Source of the DNA: Flintibacter faecis
GTDB lineage: Bacteria > Bacillota > Clostridia > Oscillospirales > Oscillospiraceae
Length of the DNA: 64,000 nt
Reading direction: 5' to 3'
Assembly: GCF_014287875.1 (NCBI RefSeq)
Contig: NZ_JACOPN010000006.1
Coordinates: 1 to 64,000, forward strand
Within the stretch, counting starts at the first letter, position 1, and each line of letters starts with the position of its first letter. This document shows positions 51,994 to 60,718 of the stretch, piece after piece. The position numbers and the translations under genes are program-made. The notes beneath the pieces were generated by a model. The model was not told where the DNA came from, searched no databases, and saw only the letters and a list, made by a program, of their open reading frames with translations.

Positions 51994-52012
51994 GAATAAT
52001 AAAATGATAAAT

Positions 52013-52047
52013 GGGCAGTCCCGATCATAATGGGGCTGCCCTTTTTT
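52013..52047 (+). terminator. Terminator after lysS
   Basis: GGGCAGTCCC (52013-52022) pairs with GGGGCTGCCC (52032-52041), followed by T6. Confidence 0.9.
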
Positions 52048-52069
52048 GAAGCATACAGGAGGGAACTGG

Positions 52070-52771
52070 ATGACATTAAGCGAATATCGAGACCTGGTCA
52101 GAAAAGGCGAAGTCGACGTAACTTATAAGGACTATCAGCTCTTAATGAAAGAGCAGATCGAATCCGCAGATGTAAGAGAAATATGCTTTCAGGAAAATGT
52201 ATTCCGTCCATTTTTAGAGATTTTATTTCCTGAATATGACGTTGTCCCTGTGGACACGAAAATTTCAACCGGAATTCACGATTATGCGCAATATTGCGGC
52301 ACTTATATAAACAGCGCGGGGAAAGAAATCCCTACGACCCCTGATCTGTGCATTGCGAAACAGTGGAATTGGGACAACAATCATCATGAAGTCGATTATA
52401 AATGTGTGATAGAAGTAAAGTCTCCTTTTCTGAAAAAACTGACTGGATTTGAGCCGGAAGAGTGGCCAAAAGAAATGCAAGACCAAATTCAACGGCATTT
52501 AAACGCGAAGAAAAATCACAAGGTCATCTTAACAGACGGCATCACCTGGGCCTTCTACGATAATACCGATAAGGCCGCAGACGTAACGAAACCAAACGCT
52601 ATGATCTGTTTAGGAAAATTAGAATACAAAATGCAGAAAGGGCAGCGGAAAAAAGAGATTCCTGAAAGAGCCGCGGATGGTGATCCAATTGTGAAAGATA
52701 TCCGTTGGAACGATGATGAGGGAAAAGCATTTGAATCATTAAAAGAGAAACTTTATTTCGTGATTCGCTGA
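52070..52771 (+). CDS. PD-(D/E)XK nuclease-like protein
   Basis: The 233-residue AT-rich gene starts at ATG 52070 with AGGAGG upstream. The protein has the acidic helix QENVFRPFLEILFP, then TTPDLCIAK (P91-D92) and VIEVKSPF (E115-V-K117), the core of the PD-(D/E)XK nuclease fold as in type I restriction N-terminal domains. No helicase or methylase is next to it. A stand-alone DNA-end or phage-defence nuclease is possible, as is an inactive family member. Low GC against its neighbours argues for transfer. Confidence 0.65.
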   Translation: MTLSEYRDLVRKGEVDVTYKDYQLLMKEQIESADVREICFQENVFRPFLEILFPEYDVVPVDTKISTGIHDYAQYCGTYINSAGKEIPTTPDLCIAKQWNWDNNHHEVDYKCVIEVKSPFLKKLTGFEPEEWPKEMQDQIQRHLNAKKNHKVILTDGITWAFYDNTDKAADVTKPNAMICLGKLEYKMQKGQRKKEIPERAADGDPIVKDIRWNDDEGKAFESLKEKLYFVIR

Positions 52772-52904
52772 ATATCCCCCACGTGTCCATTTCCTTTTCG
52801 TTGCTGCTGTTTTCAGGATTTCCATTGACATTCCCCCCATCTTATTGCATCATGAAGTCAGAGAAGCGTCCGCCGCCCTGCCGTTTGACAAGGAGGTTCG
52901 GTCT

Positions 52905-53465
52905 ATGAAAACTGCGTTGAACCGTTTTGGCCTTTTGTGCGTGATCCTCCTCTCTCCCCTGCTGCTCTATGCCGTGGGGGCATGGGGACTGATGCTGCTC
53001 CCCGGCCCGGTGGGCCATCCGCCGGAGGACGTACTGCTGACCTTTGACTCTGACCAGGAGATGGCGGACCGGTGCGGCTGTCTCACCTATGATATGGCGG
53101 GATTGACCGTGGACAGCGCCAGCCGCACCCTGCGCTGCCTTTCCGGCGGCGAGGAGGACCCGGACCGCTGGATTCAGCTGGATGCGGACTATACGTTCTC
53201 CGGCGAAAACCAGCCTCTCTCCTCCCTGTCCGTCCATGTCTATTTTGAGAACCGCACCAGCACAGAGACGTTTCCCGATAAAAATTTCCCCCAGCAGCGC
53301 CAGAAGATCGACGGCACCCTGGTCTTCTGGCAGCAGCCCCAGGTCAGCCCTCCGGTGTACGACATTCTGTTCCAGTATAACGACTATACCTATCAGCTCC
53401 GGCTGGAACTGGCGGATGGAGCCGACGAGAGTCTGGAAGCCTGCCTCTCCCCCATCCTCCCATAG
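52905..53465 (+). CDS. Hypothetical exported or membrane-anchored protein
   Basis: The 186-residue protein starts at ATG 52905 (AAGGAGG 9 nt upstream). It has a hydrophobic N-terminus (FGLLCVILLSPLLLYAVGAWGL) that could be a signal anchor, followed by an extracytoplasmic region with strands (DVLLTFDSDQEMADRC, LTVDSASRTLRCLSGGE, PVYDILFQYNDYTYQLRLEL). I do not recognise the family. It stands alone, with the MITE-family repeat just after its stop. Confidence 0.65.
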   Translation: MKTALNRFGLLCVILLSPLLLYAVGAWGLMLLPGPVGHPPEDVLLTFDSDQEMADRCGCLTYDMAGLTVDSASRTLRCLSGGEEDPDRWIQLDADYTFSGENQPLSSLSVHVYFENRTSTETFPDKNFPQQRQKIDGTLVFWQQPQVSPPVYDILFQYNDYTYQLRLELADGADESLEACLSPILP

Positions 53466-53466
53466 C

Positions 53467-53570
53467 CCTGTCATTGCGAGGCCGATTCCCCTTGTCAAGG
53501 GGAAATGTCCCGAAGGGACAAAAGGGATAGGGAGGCCCAACGGGCCGACGTGGCGATCCGTTCTTTCTCT
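53467..53570 (+). mobile_element. MITE-family element with nested insertion
   Basis: It starts with CCTGTCATTGCGAGG, then a 50-bp insertion with dyads, then AGGCCCAACGGGCCGACGTGG. The flanks are those of the 162-bp elements at 3311 and 5579, and the inserted part equals 37341-37419 in reverse. Confidence 0.65.
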
Positions 53571-53574
53571 ATAC

Positions 53575-53603
53575 TTGACGTACCCCCGGTTGAATGCTAT
53601 ACT
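53575..53603 (+). promoter_or_regulatory. Promoter of the CLC transporter gene
   Basis: TTGACG (53575-53580), 17-nt spacer, TATACT (53598-53603). Confidence 0.78.
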
Positions 53604-53627
53604 TTCTTTATAAAATCTTAACATGCC

Positions 53628-53662
53628 AAAGCCCGCCGCCGTTTTTCCCGGCGGCGGGCTTT
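53628..53662 (+). promoter_or_regulatory. Leader hairpin of the CLC transporter gene
   Basis: AAAGCCCGCCGCC pairs with GGCGGCGGGCTTT (13 bp). There is no U-run after it on the plus strand, so it may stabilise or regulate the leader rather than terminate. It is not a fluoride riboswitch by its sequence. Confidence 0.6.
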
Positions 53663-53690
53663 GACGGATAGACAGATAGGAGAGAAACCC

Positions 53691-54956
53691 ATGCAACCTG
53701 CCCCTTCTGACGAGCGGACTTCTATGTCCGTACTGCAATATCTGGTCTTTGTGAAATGGCTCCTCTATTCCTGCCTCATCGGCATCGTGGTAGGTGGGGT
53801 GGCCATTTCCTTCCACTATGGCATCGACTGGGCCACCCAGCTGCGGGGGGCCCACCCCAACGCGATCTTTTTTCTGCCCCTGGGCGGCGTGGCCATCGTG
53901 CTGTTCTATCGGGCCTGTCACATGGAAAAGGACCGGGGCACCAATCTGGTGCTGGTGGCCGTGCGGGAGGCCGAGCCTTTAAAGCTGCGCACCACTCCCC
54001 TGATCTACTTCTCCACCATCCTCACCCACCTGGTGGGCGGCTCCGCCGGACGCGAGGGGGCAGCCCTGCAGCTGGGCGGCTCGCTGGCCGCGTGGCTGGG
54101 CCGCCAGATCAGGCTGGACGCCAAGGACAGCCGGGTGATGGTCATGTGCGGCATGGCCGCCGCCTTCTCCGCCCTGTTCGGCACTCCCCTCACCGCCGCC
54201 ATCTTCGCCATGGAGGTAGTCAGCGTGGGGGTGATGTACTACGCGGCTATGGTACCCTGCGTGTTGTCCTCCCTCATCGCCTTTCAGTTTGCCCGGGTGT
54301 GCGGGCTCCACGCCACGGTGGGCTACTCCATTCCCGACGCGGCGGTCCTGTCCCCTCTGACCATGGTCCAGGCGGCGGGGCTGGGTGTATTGTGTGCCCT
54401 GGTCTCCATCCTGTTCTGCGAGGTCATACACACCGCCCCCAAGCTCTATGCCAAGGCCGCTCCAAATCCTCTGGTGCGGGCGGCCCTGGGCGGTATACTG
54501 GTGTTGGGCCTGACTCTGCTGGTGGGCAGCCAGGATTATAACGGCGCGGGAGACTTTGTTATCCGCCGCCTGCTGGCCGGAGAGACCATCCCCCAGGCCT
54601 TCCTGCTGAAGATCCTCTTCACCGCCGTCACATTGGGCGCTGGCTTCCGGGGGGGCGAGATCGTCCCCGTACTGTTCACCGGCTGCGCCTTCGGCACCCT
54701 GGCCGGGCCCATTTTGGGACTGCCCCACGCCTTTTCCGGGGCCATGGGCATGGCCGCCGTGTTCTGCGGGGCCACCAACTGCCCCATCACCTCTATCCTG
54801 CTGTCTTACGAGCTCTTCGGCGGTGAGAGCCTGCCCCTGTACGCCCTGTGCTGTGTGGTCTCCTATCTCCTTTCCGGCTACTATGGCCTGTACAGCGAGC
54901 AGAAGATCGTCTATTCCAAATACCGCCCCGAGTGGATCGACCAGAAGGCACAGTAA
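53691..54956 (+). CDS. CLC family anion transporter, motifs closest to the fluoride branch
   Basis: The 421-residue membrane protein has about ten or more hydrophobic segments and the CLC motifs GREGAALQLG and GFRGGEIVPVLFTGCAFG. In common chloride CLCs the second motif reads G-S-G-x-x-G-G-x-F; here GFRGGE is like the CLC-F group that exports fluoride in exchange for protons. The first selectivity loop is also atypical. The sequence cannot by itself settle fluoride against chloride. ATG 53691 has AGGAGA upstream. It has its own promoter and terminator. Confidence 0.82.
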   Translation: MQPAPSDERTSMSVLQYLVFVKWLLYSCLIGIVVGGVAISFHYGIDWATQLRGAHPNAIFFLPLGGVAIVLFYRACHMEKDRGTNLVLVAVREAEPLKLRTTPLIYFSTILTHLVGGSAGREGAALQLGGSLAAWLGRQIRLDAKDSRVMVMCGMAAAFSALFGTPLTAAIFAMEVVSVGVMYYAAMVPCVLSSLIAFQFARVCGLHATVGYSIPDAAVLSPLTMVQAAGLGVLCALVSILFCEVIHTAPKLYAKAAPNPLVRAALGGILVLGLTLLVGSQDYNGAGDFVIRRLLAGETIPQAFLLKILFTAVTLGAGFRGGEIVPVLFTGCAFGTLAGPILGLPHAFSGAMGMAAVFCGATNCPITSILLSYELFGGESLPLYALCCVVSYLLSGYYGLYSEQKIVYSKYRPEWIDQKAQ

Positions 54957-54968
54957 GGCTCCAGACAA

Positions 54969-55010
54969 AAAAATACCGGGAACCGAACATTCGGTTCCCG
55001 GTATTTTTAT
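54969..55010. terminator. Bidirectional terminator between the CLC gene and nifJ
   Basis: AAAAATACCGGGAACCGA (54969-54986) pairs with TCGGTTCCCGGTATTTTT (54991-55008), an 18-bp stem that serves both convergent genes. Confidence 0.93.
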
Positions 55011-55028
55011 GCGATTGGAGAAGAGGGA

Positions 55029-58000
55029 TTACTCCTCGCCGTACATCTTGACCATGCGGGTCAGCTTGTCATAGCGCTTCTTGGCGGTCTCCTCGTTCAG
55101 GGCGAAGAGCTCCTTGGCGCGCTCGGGGAAGGAACGGGTCAGGCTGGAGTAGCGGGCCTCGTTCATCAGGAACTCCTGATAGCCGCCGGCGGGAGCCTTG
55201 GAGTCCAGGGTGAAGGGATTCTTGCCCTGGGCCTTCAGGTCGGGGTTGAAGCGGAACAGGTTCCAGTAGCCGCAATCCACAGCCTTCTTCATCTCGGCCT
55301 GGCAGTTGGCCATGCCGCCCTTGATGGAGTGCATCTCGCAGGGGGCGTAGCCGATGACCAGGGAGGGACCGTGATAGGCCTCGGCCTCGGCAATGGCCTT
55401 CAGGGTCTGGTTGGGGTTGGCACCCATGGACACCTGGGCCACATACACGTAGCCATAGGTCATGGCGATCTCGGCCAGAGACTTCTTGGGCATCACCTTA
55501 CCGGCAGCGGCGAACTGAGCCACCTGGCCGATGTTGGAGGCCTTGGAGGCCTGTCCGCCGGTGTTGGAGTACACCTCGGTGTCGAACACGAAGATGTTCA
55601 CGTCCTCGCCGGAGGCCAGCACGTGGTCCACGCCGCCGAAGCCGATGTCATAGGCCCAGCCGTCGCCGCCGAAGATCCACACGGACTTCTTGCCCAGATA
55701 TTCCTTCTCGTCCAGGATATCCTTGACCAGCTTGCAGGCATCGCAGTCGCAGAACTTCTCGCCCTTGGCCTTCAGCTCGGCGGCGTGATCCTTCATCTGG
55801 GGAATGGCGGCCAGCTCGTCCACGGTGCAGATGCCCTGCTCCAGAGCGGCCACATACTCCTTGGCGGCCTTCTGGTTGGCGTCGCCGTCCTCCATGGTAT
55901 CCAGCCACTTCTGAGCGGCCTCCTTCAGGGCGGGCTGAGCCCACTCCACGGCGATCAGGGCGCGGGTCTTGGCGGCCAGGCGCTCACGGATGGACTTCTG
56001 GCCCAGATACAGGCCCAGGCCGTGCTCGGCGTTATCCTCGAACAGGGAGTTGGCCCAAGCGGGACCGTGGCCCTGGGCATCGGTGGCGTAGGGGGAGGTC
56101 GCAGCGGGGCCGCCCCAGATGGAGGAACAGCCGGTGGCGTTGGACACATACATCCGGTCGCCGAACAGCTGGGTGATGAGACGGGCATAGGCGGTCTCGG
56201 CGCAGCCGGCGCAGGAGCCGGAGAACTCCAGCAGCGGCTTCTTGAACTGGCTGCCCTTCACGGTCAGGTCGGCCACGTCCTCCTTCACGGTGACGTTCTC
56301 CACCATGTAGTTGAACACGTCCTGCTGGGCCAGCTCCTCCTCCTGGTTGACCATGGTCAGAGCCTTGGTGGGGCAGATGTTGGCGCAGACGGTGCAGCCC
56401 ATACAATCCAGGGGGCTGATGGCCATGGCGTACTTGTAAACGCCCTTGCCCTTGCCGGCCTTCACGTCCACGATCTTGGCGGCGGCAGGAGCCTTGGCGG
56501 CCTCCTCCTCGGTCAGAGCGAAGGGACGGATGGTGGCGTGGGGGCAGACATAGGCGCACTGGTTGCACTGGATACACTTGGCGGAATCCCAGGTGGGCAC
56601 GGACACGGCCACGCCGCGCTTCTCATAGGCGGCAGCGCCCAGCTCGAAGGTGCCGTCGGCGTGATCCACAAAGGCGGACACGGGCAGGCTGTCGCCGTCC
56701 ATGCGGTCCACGGGCTCCAGAATGCTCTCCACCATCTTCACCAGCTTGGCGGGGCCGGACAGCTTGCTGTCCTTGGGCCCGTCCACGGCGTTCTTCCAGT
56801 CGGCGGGCACGTCGTACTTCTTGAAGGCGGTGGCACCGGCGTCGATGGCCTTGTGGTTCATGTCCACGATGTCCTGGCCCTTCTTCAGGTAGGAGTGGGT
56901 GGCGGCATCCTTCATATACTGGATGGCCTCTGCCTCGGGCATGACCTTGGCCAGGGCGAAGAAGGCGGACTGCAGGATGGTGTTGGTGCGCTTGCCCATG
57001 CCGATCTCACGGGCCAGGTCGATGGCGTTGATGGTATACAGCTGGATGTTGTTCTCCGCGATATACCGCTTGGCGTTGGCGGACAGGTGGTGGGCCACCT
57101 CCTCGTCAGACCACTGGCAGTTGATCATGAACACGCCGCCGGGCTTGACGTCCCGGACCATGGGGAAGTCCTTGGTCACATAGGAGGGGTTGTGGCAGGC
57201 CACGAAGTCGGCCTTGTTGATGTAATAGGGGCTGCGGATGGGCTTGTCGCCAAAGCGCAGGTGGCTGATGGTCACACCGCCGGTCTTCTTGGAGTCGTAC
57301 TGGAAGTAGGCCTGCACATACTTGTCGGTGTGGTCGCCGATGATCTTGATGGAGTTCTTGTTGGCACCCACGGTACCGTCGCCGCCCAGACCCCAGAACT
57401 TGCACTCGATGGTGCCCTCGGCGGCGGTGTTGGCGGAGTGCTTCTCCTCCAGGGAGGAGCCGGTCACGTCATCCACGATGCCGATGGTGAAGTGATCCTT
57501 GGGCTTGTCCTGAGCCAGGTTGTCATACACGGCGAACACGCTGCGGGGCGGGGTGTCCTTGGAGCCCAGACCGTAACGGCCGCCCACAACCACCTTGTCG
57601 GTGATGCCGGCACCGGCCAGAGCGGTGACCACGTCCATGTACAGGGGATCGCCCAGAGCGCCGGGCTCCTTGGTGCGGTCCAGCACGGCGATCTTCTTGG
57701 CGGTGGCGGGGATGGCGGCCACCAGCTTGTCGGCACGGAAGGGCCGATACAGGCGGACCTTGACCAGGCCGACCTTCTGGCCGTTGGCGTTCAGATAGTC
57801 GATGACCTCCTCAGCCACGTCGCAGATGGAGCCCATGGAGATGATGACGCGGTCGGCATCGGGGGCACCGTAGTAGTTGAACAGCTGATAATCGGTGCCC
57901 AGCTTGGCGTTGACCTTGGCCATATACTCCTCCACGATCTCGGGCAGAGCGTCGTAGTAGGTGTTGCTGGCCTCGCGGTGCTGGAAGAAGATATCGCCGT

Positions 58001-58661
58001 TCTCGTGAGAGCCGCGCATGGTGGGGTGCTCGGGATTCAGAGCGCGCTTGCGGAAGTCCTCCACAGCCTGCATGTCCACCATCTCAGCCAGGTCCTTATA
58101 GTCCCAGATGGCGACCTTCTGGATCTCGTGGGAGGTACGGAAGCCGTCGAAGAAGTTGATGAAGGGAACGCGGCCCTTGATGGCGGCCAGATGGGCCACA
58201 GGGGACAGGTCCATGACCTCCTGCACGTTGCCCTCGGCCAGCATGGCAAAGCCGGTCTGGCGGCAGGCCATCACGTCGGAGTGGTCGCCGAAGATGTTCA
58301 GGGAGTGGGTGGCCACGGTACGGGCGGACACATGGAACACGGCGGGCAGCAGCTCACCGGCGATCTTGTACATGTTGGGGATCATCAGCAGCAGGCCCTG
58401 AGAGGCGGTGTAGGTGGTGGTCAGGGCACCGGCGTTCAGAGAGCCGTGAACGGTACCGGCGGCACCGGCCTCAGACTGCATCTCGATGACTTTCACGGTG
58501 GTGCCGAAGATGTTCTTCTGGCCCTGGGCGGCCCACTGGTCCACATAGTCGGCCATGGGGCTGGACGGCGTGATGGGGTAGATGCCCGCTACCTCGGTGA
58601 AGGCGTAGCTGACATACGCAGCAGCGTTGTTGCCGTCCATGGTTTTAAATTTTCTTGCCAT
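55029..58661 (-). CDS. nifJ: Pyruvate:ferredoxin (flavodoxin) oxidoreductase
   Basis: The 1210-residue single-chain enzyme cleaves pyruvate with CoA to acetyl-CoA, CO2 and reduced ferredoxin, the core energy step of anaerobic fermentation. The N-terminal domain begins with MDGNNAAAYVSYAFTEV. A ferredoxin insert has CIQCNQCAYVCPHA and CMGCTVCANICPTKAL, the TPP domain has FSGSCAGCAETAYA with GGDGWAYDIGFGG, and the end has DTEVYSNTGGQASKAS. Length is that of the family. The strong promoter and lack of partners fit a constitutive gene. Confidence 0.97.
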   Translation of the reverse strand: MARKFKTMDGNNAAAYVSYAFTEVAGIYPITPSSPMADYVDQWAAQGQKNIFGTTVKVIEMQSEAGAAGTVHGSLNAGALTTTYTASQGLLLMIPNMYKIAGELLPAVFHVSARTVATHSLNIFGDHSDVMACRQTGFAMLAEGNVQEVMDLSPVAHLAAIKGRVPFINFFDGFRTSHEIQKVAIWDYKDLAEMVDMQAVEDFRKRALNPEHPTMRGSHENGDIFFQHREASNTYYDALPEIVEEYMAKVNAKLGTDYQLFNYYGAPDADRVIISMGSICDVAEEVIDYLNANGQKVGLVKVRLYRPFRADKLVAAIPATAKKIAVLDRTKEPGALGDPLYMDVVTALAGAGITDKVVVGGRYGLGSKDTPPRSVFAVYDNLAQDKPKDHFTIGIVDDVTGSSLEEKHSANTAAEGTIECKFWGLGGDGTVGANKNSIKIIGDHTDKYVQAYFQYDSKKTGGVTISHLRFGDKPIRSPYYINKADFVACHNPSYVTKDFPMVRDVKPGGVFMINCQWSDEEVAHHLSANAKRYIAENNIQLYTINAIDLAREIGMGKRTNTILQSAFFALAKVMPEAEAIQYMKDAATHSYLKKGQDIVDMNHKAIDAGATAFKKYDVPADWKNAVDGPKDSKLSGPAKLVKMVESILEPVDRMDGDSLPVSAFVDHADGTFELGAAAYEKRGVAVSVPTWDSAKCIQCNQCAYVCPHATIRPFALTEEEAAKAPAAAKIVDVKAGKGKGVYKYAMAISPLDCMGCTVCANICPTKALTMVNQEEELAQQDVFNYMVENVTVKEDVADLTVKGSQFKKPLLEFSGSCAGCAETAYARLITQLFGDRMYVSNATGCSSIWGGPAATSPYATDAQGHGPAWANSLFEDNAEHGLGLYLGQKSIRERLAAKTRALIAVEWAQPALKEAAQKWLDTMEDGDANQKAAKEYVAALEQGICTVDELAAIPQMKDHAAELKAKGEKFCDCDACKLVKDILDEKEYLGKKSVWIFGGDGWAYDIGFGGVDHVLASGEDVNIFVFDTEVYSNTGGQASKASNIGQVAQFAAAGKVMPKKSLAEIAMTYGYVYVAQVSMGANPNQTLKAIAEAEAYHGPSLVIGYAPCEMHSIKGGMANCQAEMKKAVDCGYWNLFRFNPDLKAQGKNPFTLDSKAPAGGYQEFLMNEARYSSLTRSFPERAKELFALNEETAKKRYDKLTRMVKMYGEE

Positions 58662-58828
58662 AGAGTTCCCTACTTTCTTCCTTATTTGGGTTTGTCCAGA
58701 CGGTCACCCGCCTGTCCAAGTTCGCTCCACATCCGTCCTGCCCTCAGCCACCCCTCGGCGGACCGCAGACACGACAGCGCCGCCCTCCGGCAAAAGTGGA
58801 GAGCGGATCTTGTTTTTCAACGGCTCTT

Positions 58829-58857
58829 ATTCTATCACTCTTTCGTCCGTTTGTAAA
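58829..58857 (-). promoter_or_regulatory. Promoter of nifJ
   Basis: Minus strand TTTACA (58852-58857), 17-nt spacer, TAGAAT (58829-58834). The leader is about 160 nt. Confidence 0.75.
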
Positions 58858-59011
58858 TCAAAAAAAGTAACTTTCTCCCGGATTTTGGTGCTTTTTTGCC
58901 AGTAAAAGCGCACAATTTTTTATTTTATGTGCTTTCTTCTTCCGTCACATCGCTTAATTTGCATCCGTTTTCTCGTTTTTCCCTCTTTTTCAGTAACCTT
59001 TCGTTCATCCG

Positions 59012-59040
59012 TTGCAATTCTGTGAAAAAAAGAGTACAAT
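59012..59040 (+). promoter_or_regulatory. Promoter of yifB/comM
   Basis: TTGCAA (59012-59017), 17-nt spacer, TACAAT (59035-59040). With 58829-58857 it makes the intergenic region divergent. Confidence 0.82.
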
Positions 59041-59095
59041 GATCCTGTCAAAAACTGCCTGTGGGCGCTGTCCCGCAGCTTGGGAGGAACACGCT

Positions 59096-60604
59096 ATGGT
59101 CTGCTCGATCCCCTCGCTGGGTCTGCACGGAGTGTCTGGCTATCCCGTCACCGCCGAGTGCGATCTGTCCGGCGGCCTGCCCGCCTTTACCATCGTCGGT
59201 CTGCCCGATGCCGCCGTGACCGAGGCCCGGGAGCGGGTGCGCTCGGCCATCAAAAACTGCGGCTTCGCCTTCCCCGTCAGCCGGATCACGGTGAATCTGG
59301 CTCCCGCCCATCTGAAAAAGGTGGGCACCCTGTACGACCTGCCCATTCTGGTGGGCATTCTGGCCGCCGGGGGACAGATCCGGCTGACCCAGCCCGGCTG
59401 CGCCTTTTTGGGGGAGCTGTCCTTGTCCGGCCAGCTGCGCCCCTGTGCCGGGATGCTGCCCATGGCCCTGGCCGCCAAACAGGCCGGCATCCGATCCCTG
59501 TTCGTGCCCGAGGAGAACGCCGCCGAGGCCACGCTGGCCCAGGGGCCGGCGGTCTATCCCGTGCGGGATGTGGCCCAGCTGGCCCGGCACCTCACCGGGG
59601 AGGAGCCCATCTCCCCCGCCCCGCCCTGGCAGCCCGGGGCCGCCGTCCACGCCGGCCCGGACTTTGCCGAGGTAAAGGGCCAGGAGCAGGTGAAGCGGGC
59701 CCTGGAGATCGCCGCCGCCGGGGGCCACAACGTGCTCATGTCCGGCCCGCCCGGCTCTGGCAAGTCCATGCTGGCCCGCCGTCTGCCCGGCATCCTGCCC
59801 GACATGACCCTGGCCGAGTCCCTGGAGACCACCCAGATCCACTCCGTCATGGGGCTCACCTCCTCCCGCTGCCCCCTGGTGGAGACCCGGCCCTTCCGCT
59901 CCCCCCACCACACCATCTCCCCCATGGGCATGGCGGGGGGCGGCTCCAACCCACGGCCCGGCGAGATCTCCCTGGCCCACAACGGGGTGCTGTTTCTGGA
60001 CGAGCTGCCCGAGTTCCCGAAAGAGGTCCTGGAGGTACTGCGTCAGCCCCTGGAGGACGGCGAGGTGCAGATCTCCCGGGCGGCGGGCTCGGTGGCCTAT
60101 CCCAGCCGGTTCATGCTGGTGTGCGCCATGAACCCCTGCAAGTGCGGCTGGTACGGCCACCCCTCCGGCCGGTGCCACTGCTCCGATGCGGAGGTCAAGC
60201 GCTATCTCTCCCGCCTGTCCGGCCCCCTGCTGGACCGCATCGACCTGTTCGTTCAGGTGGATGCCCTGGACTTTGAGGAGCTGTCCACCCGGCAGAACGG
60301 CGAGTCCTCCGACCAGATCCGCCAGAGGGTGAACAGGGTCCGCACTTTACAGAGCAATCGGTCCGAGGCCTCCTGCAACGCCCACATGGGTCCCAGTGAG
60401 CTGGACCGCTTCTGTGCCCTGGACGAGGACTGTCTGACCCTTATGCGGGGAGCCTTTGCCCGCATGGGGCTCACCGCCCGCAGCTATGACCGCATCCTGC
60501 GGGTGGCCCGCACCATCGCCGATTTGGATGAGAGCGAGGCTATCCGCCCCGGCCACCTGGCCGAGGCCCTGCAGTTCCGCCCGCCGGAATACCTGCGGCG
60601 GTAA
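59096..60604 (+). CDS. comM: YifB/ComM family Mg-chelatase-like AAA+ protein
   Basis: The 502-residue protein has a Lon-protease-like N-terminal domain (PAFTIVGLPDAAVTEARERV), an AAA+ core with Walker A GPPGSGKSMLARR and Walker B GVLFLDELPEF, and the C-terminal Mg_chelatase-2 region (YDRILRVARTIADL). The helicase ComM helps branch migration in natural transformation in several bacteria. ATG 59096 is chosen for GGGAGG 8 nt upstream and the family start MVCSIPSLGL. It has its own promoter. Confidence 0.93.
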   Translation: MVCSIPSLGLHGVSGYPVTAECDLSGGLPAFTIVGLPDAAVTEARERVRSAIKNCGFAFPVSRITVNLAPAHLKKVGTLYDLPILVGILAAGGQIRLTQPGCAFLGELSLSGQLRPCAGMLPMALAAKQAGIRSLFVPEENAAEATLAQGPAVYPVRDVAQLARHLTGEEPISPAPPWQPGAAVHAGPDFAEVKGQEQVKRALEIAAAGGHNVLMSGPPGSGKSMLARRLPGILPDMTLAESLETTQIHSVMGLTSSRCPLVETRPFRSPHHTISPMGMAGGGSNPRPGEISLAHNGVLFLDELPEFPKEVLEVLRQPLEDGEVQISRAAGSVAYPSRFMLVCAMNPCKCGWYGHPSGRCHCSDAEVKRYLSRLSGPLLDRIDLFVQVDALDFEELSTRQNGESSDQIRQRVNRVRTLQSNRSEASCNAHMGPSELDRFCALDEDCLTLMRGAFARMGLTARSYDRILRVARTIADLDESEAIRPGHLAEALQFRPPEYLRR

Positions 60605-60651
60605 ATCTCCTCTCGACAAACGGGGCGCTTCCCCTTATAATAAATTTGTTT

Positions 60652-60690
60652 CCTGTCATTGCGAGGAGGGGCGCAGCCCCGACGAAGATA
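60652..60690 (+). repeat. Short MITE-family remnant before thiI
   Basis: CCTGTCATTGCGAGGAGG followed by GCGCAGCCCCGACGAAG repeats one end of the 162-bp element. It lies between yifB and thiI and has no coding potential. Confidence 0.5.
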
Positions 60691-60718
60691 TTTTTAACAC
60701 TGGAATGGAGAGATACCC

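Noticed and set aside
53604..53690. Fluoride riboswitch before the CLC gene
   Set aside because: The leader consists mostly of one plain 13-bp hairpin and I could not find the conserved fluoride-switch core.
55329..58856. A 1175-residue open frame opposite nifJ
   Set aside because: Same kind of shadow: a Gly/His/Val-rich repetitive translation without domains. nifJ on the other strand explains the sequence completely.
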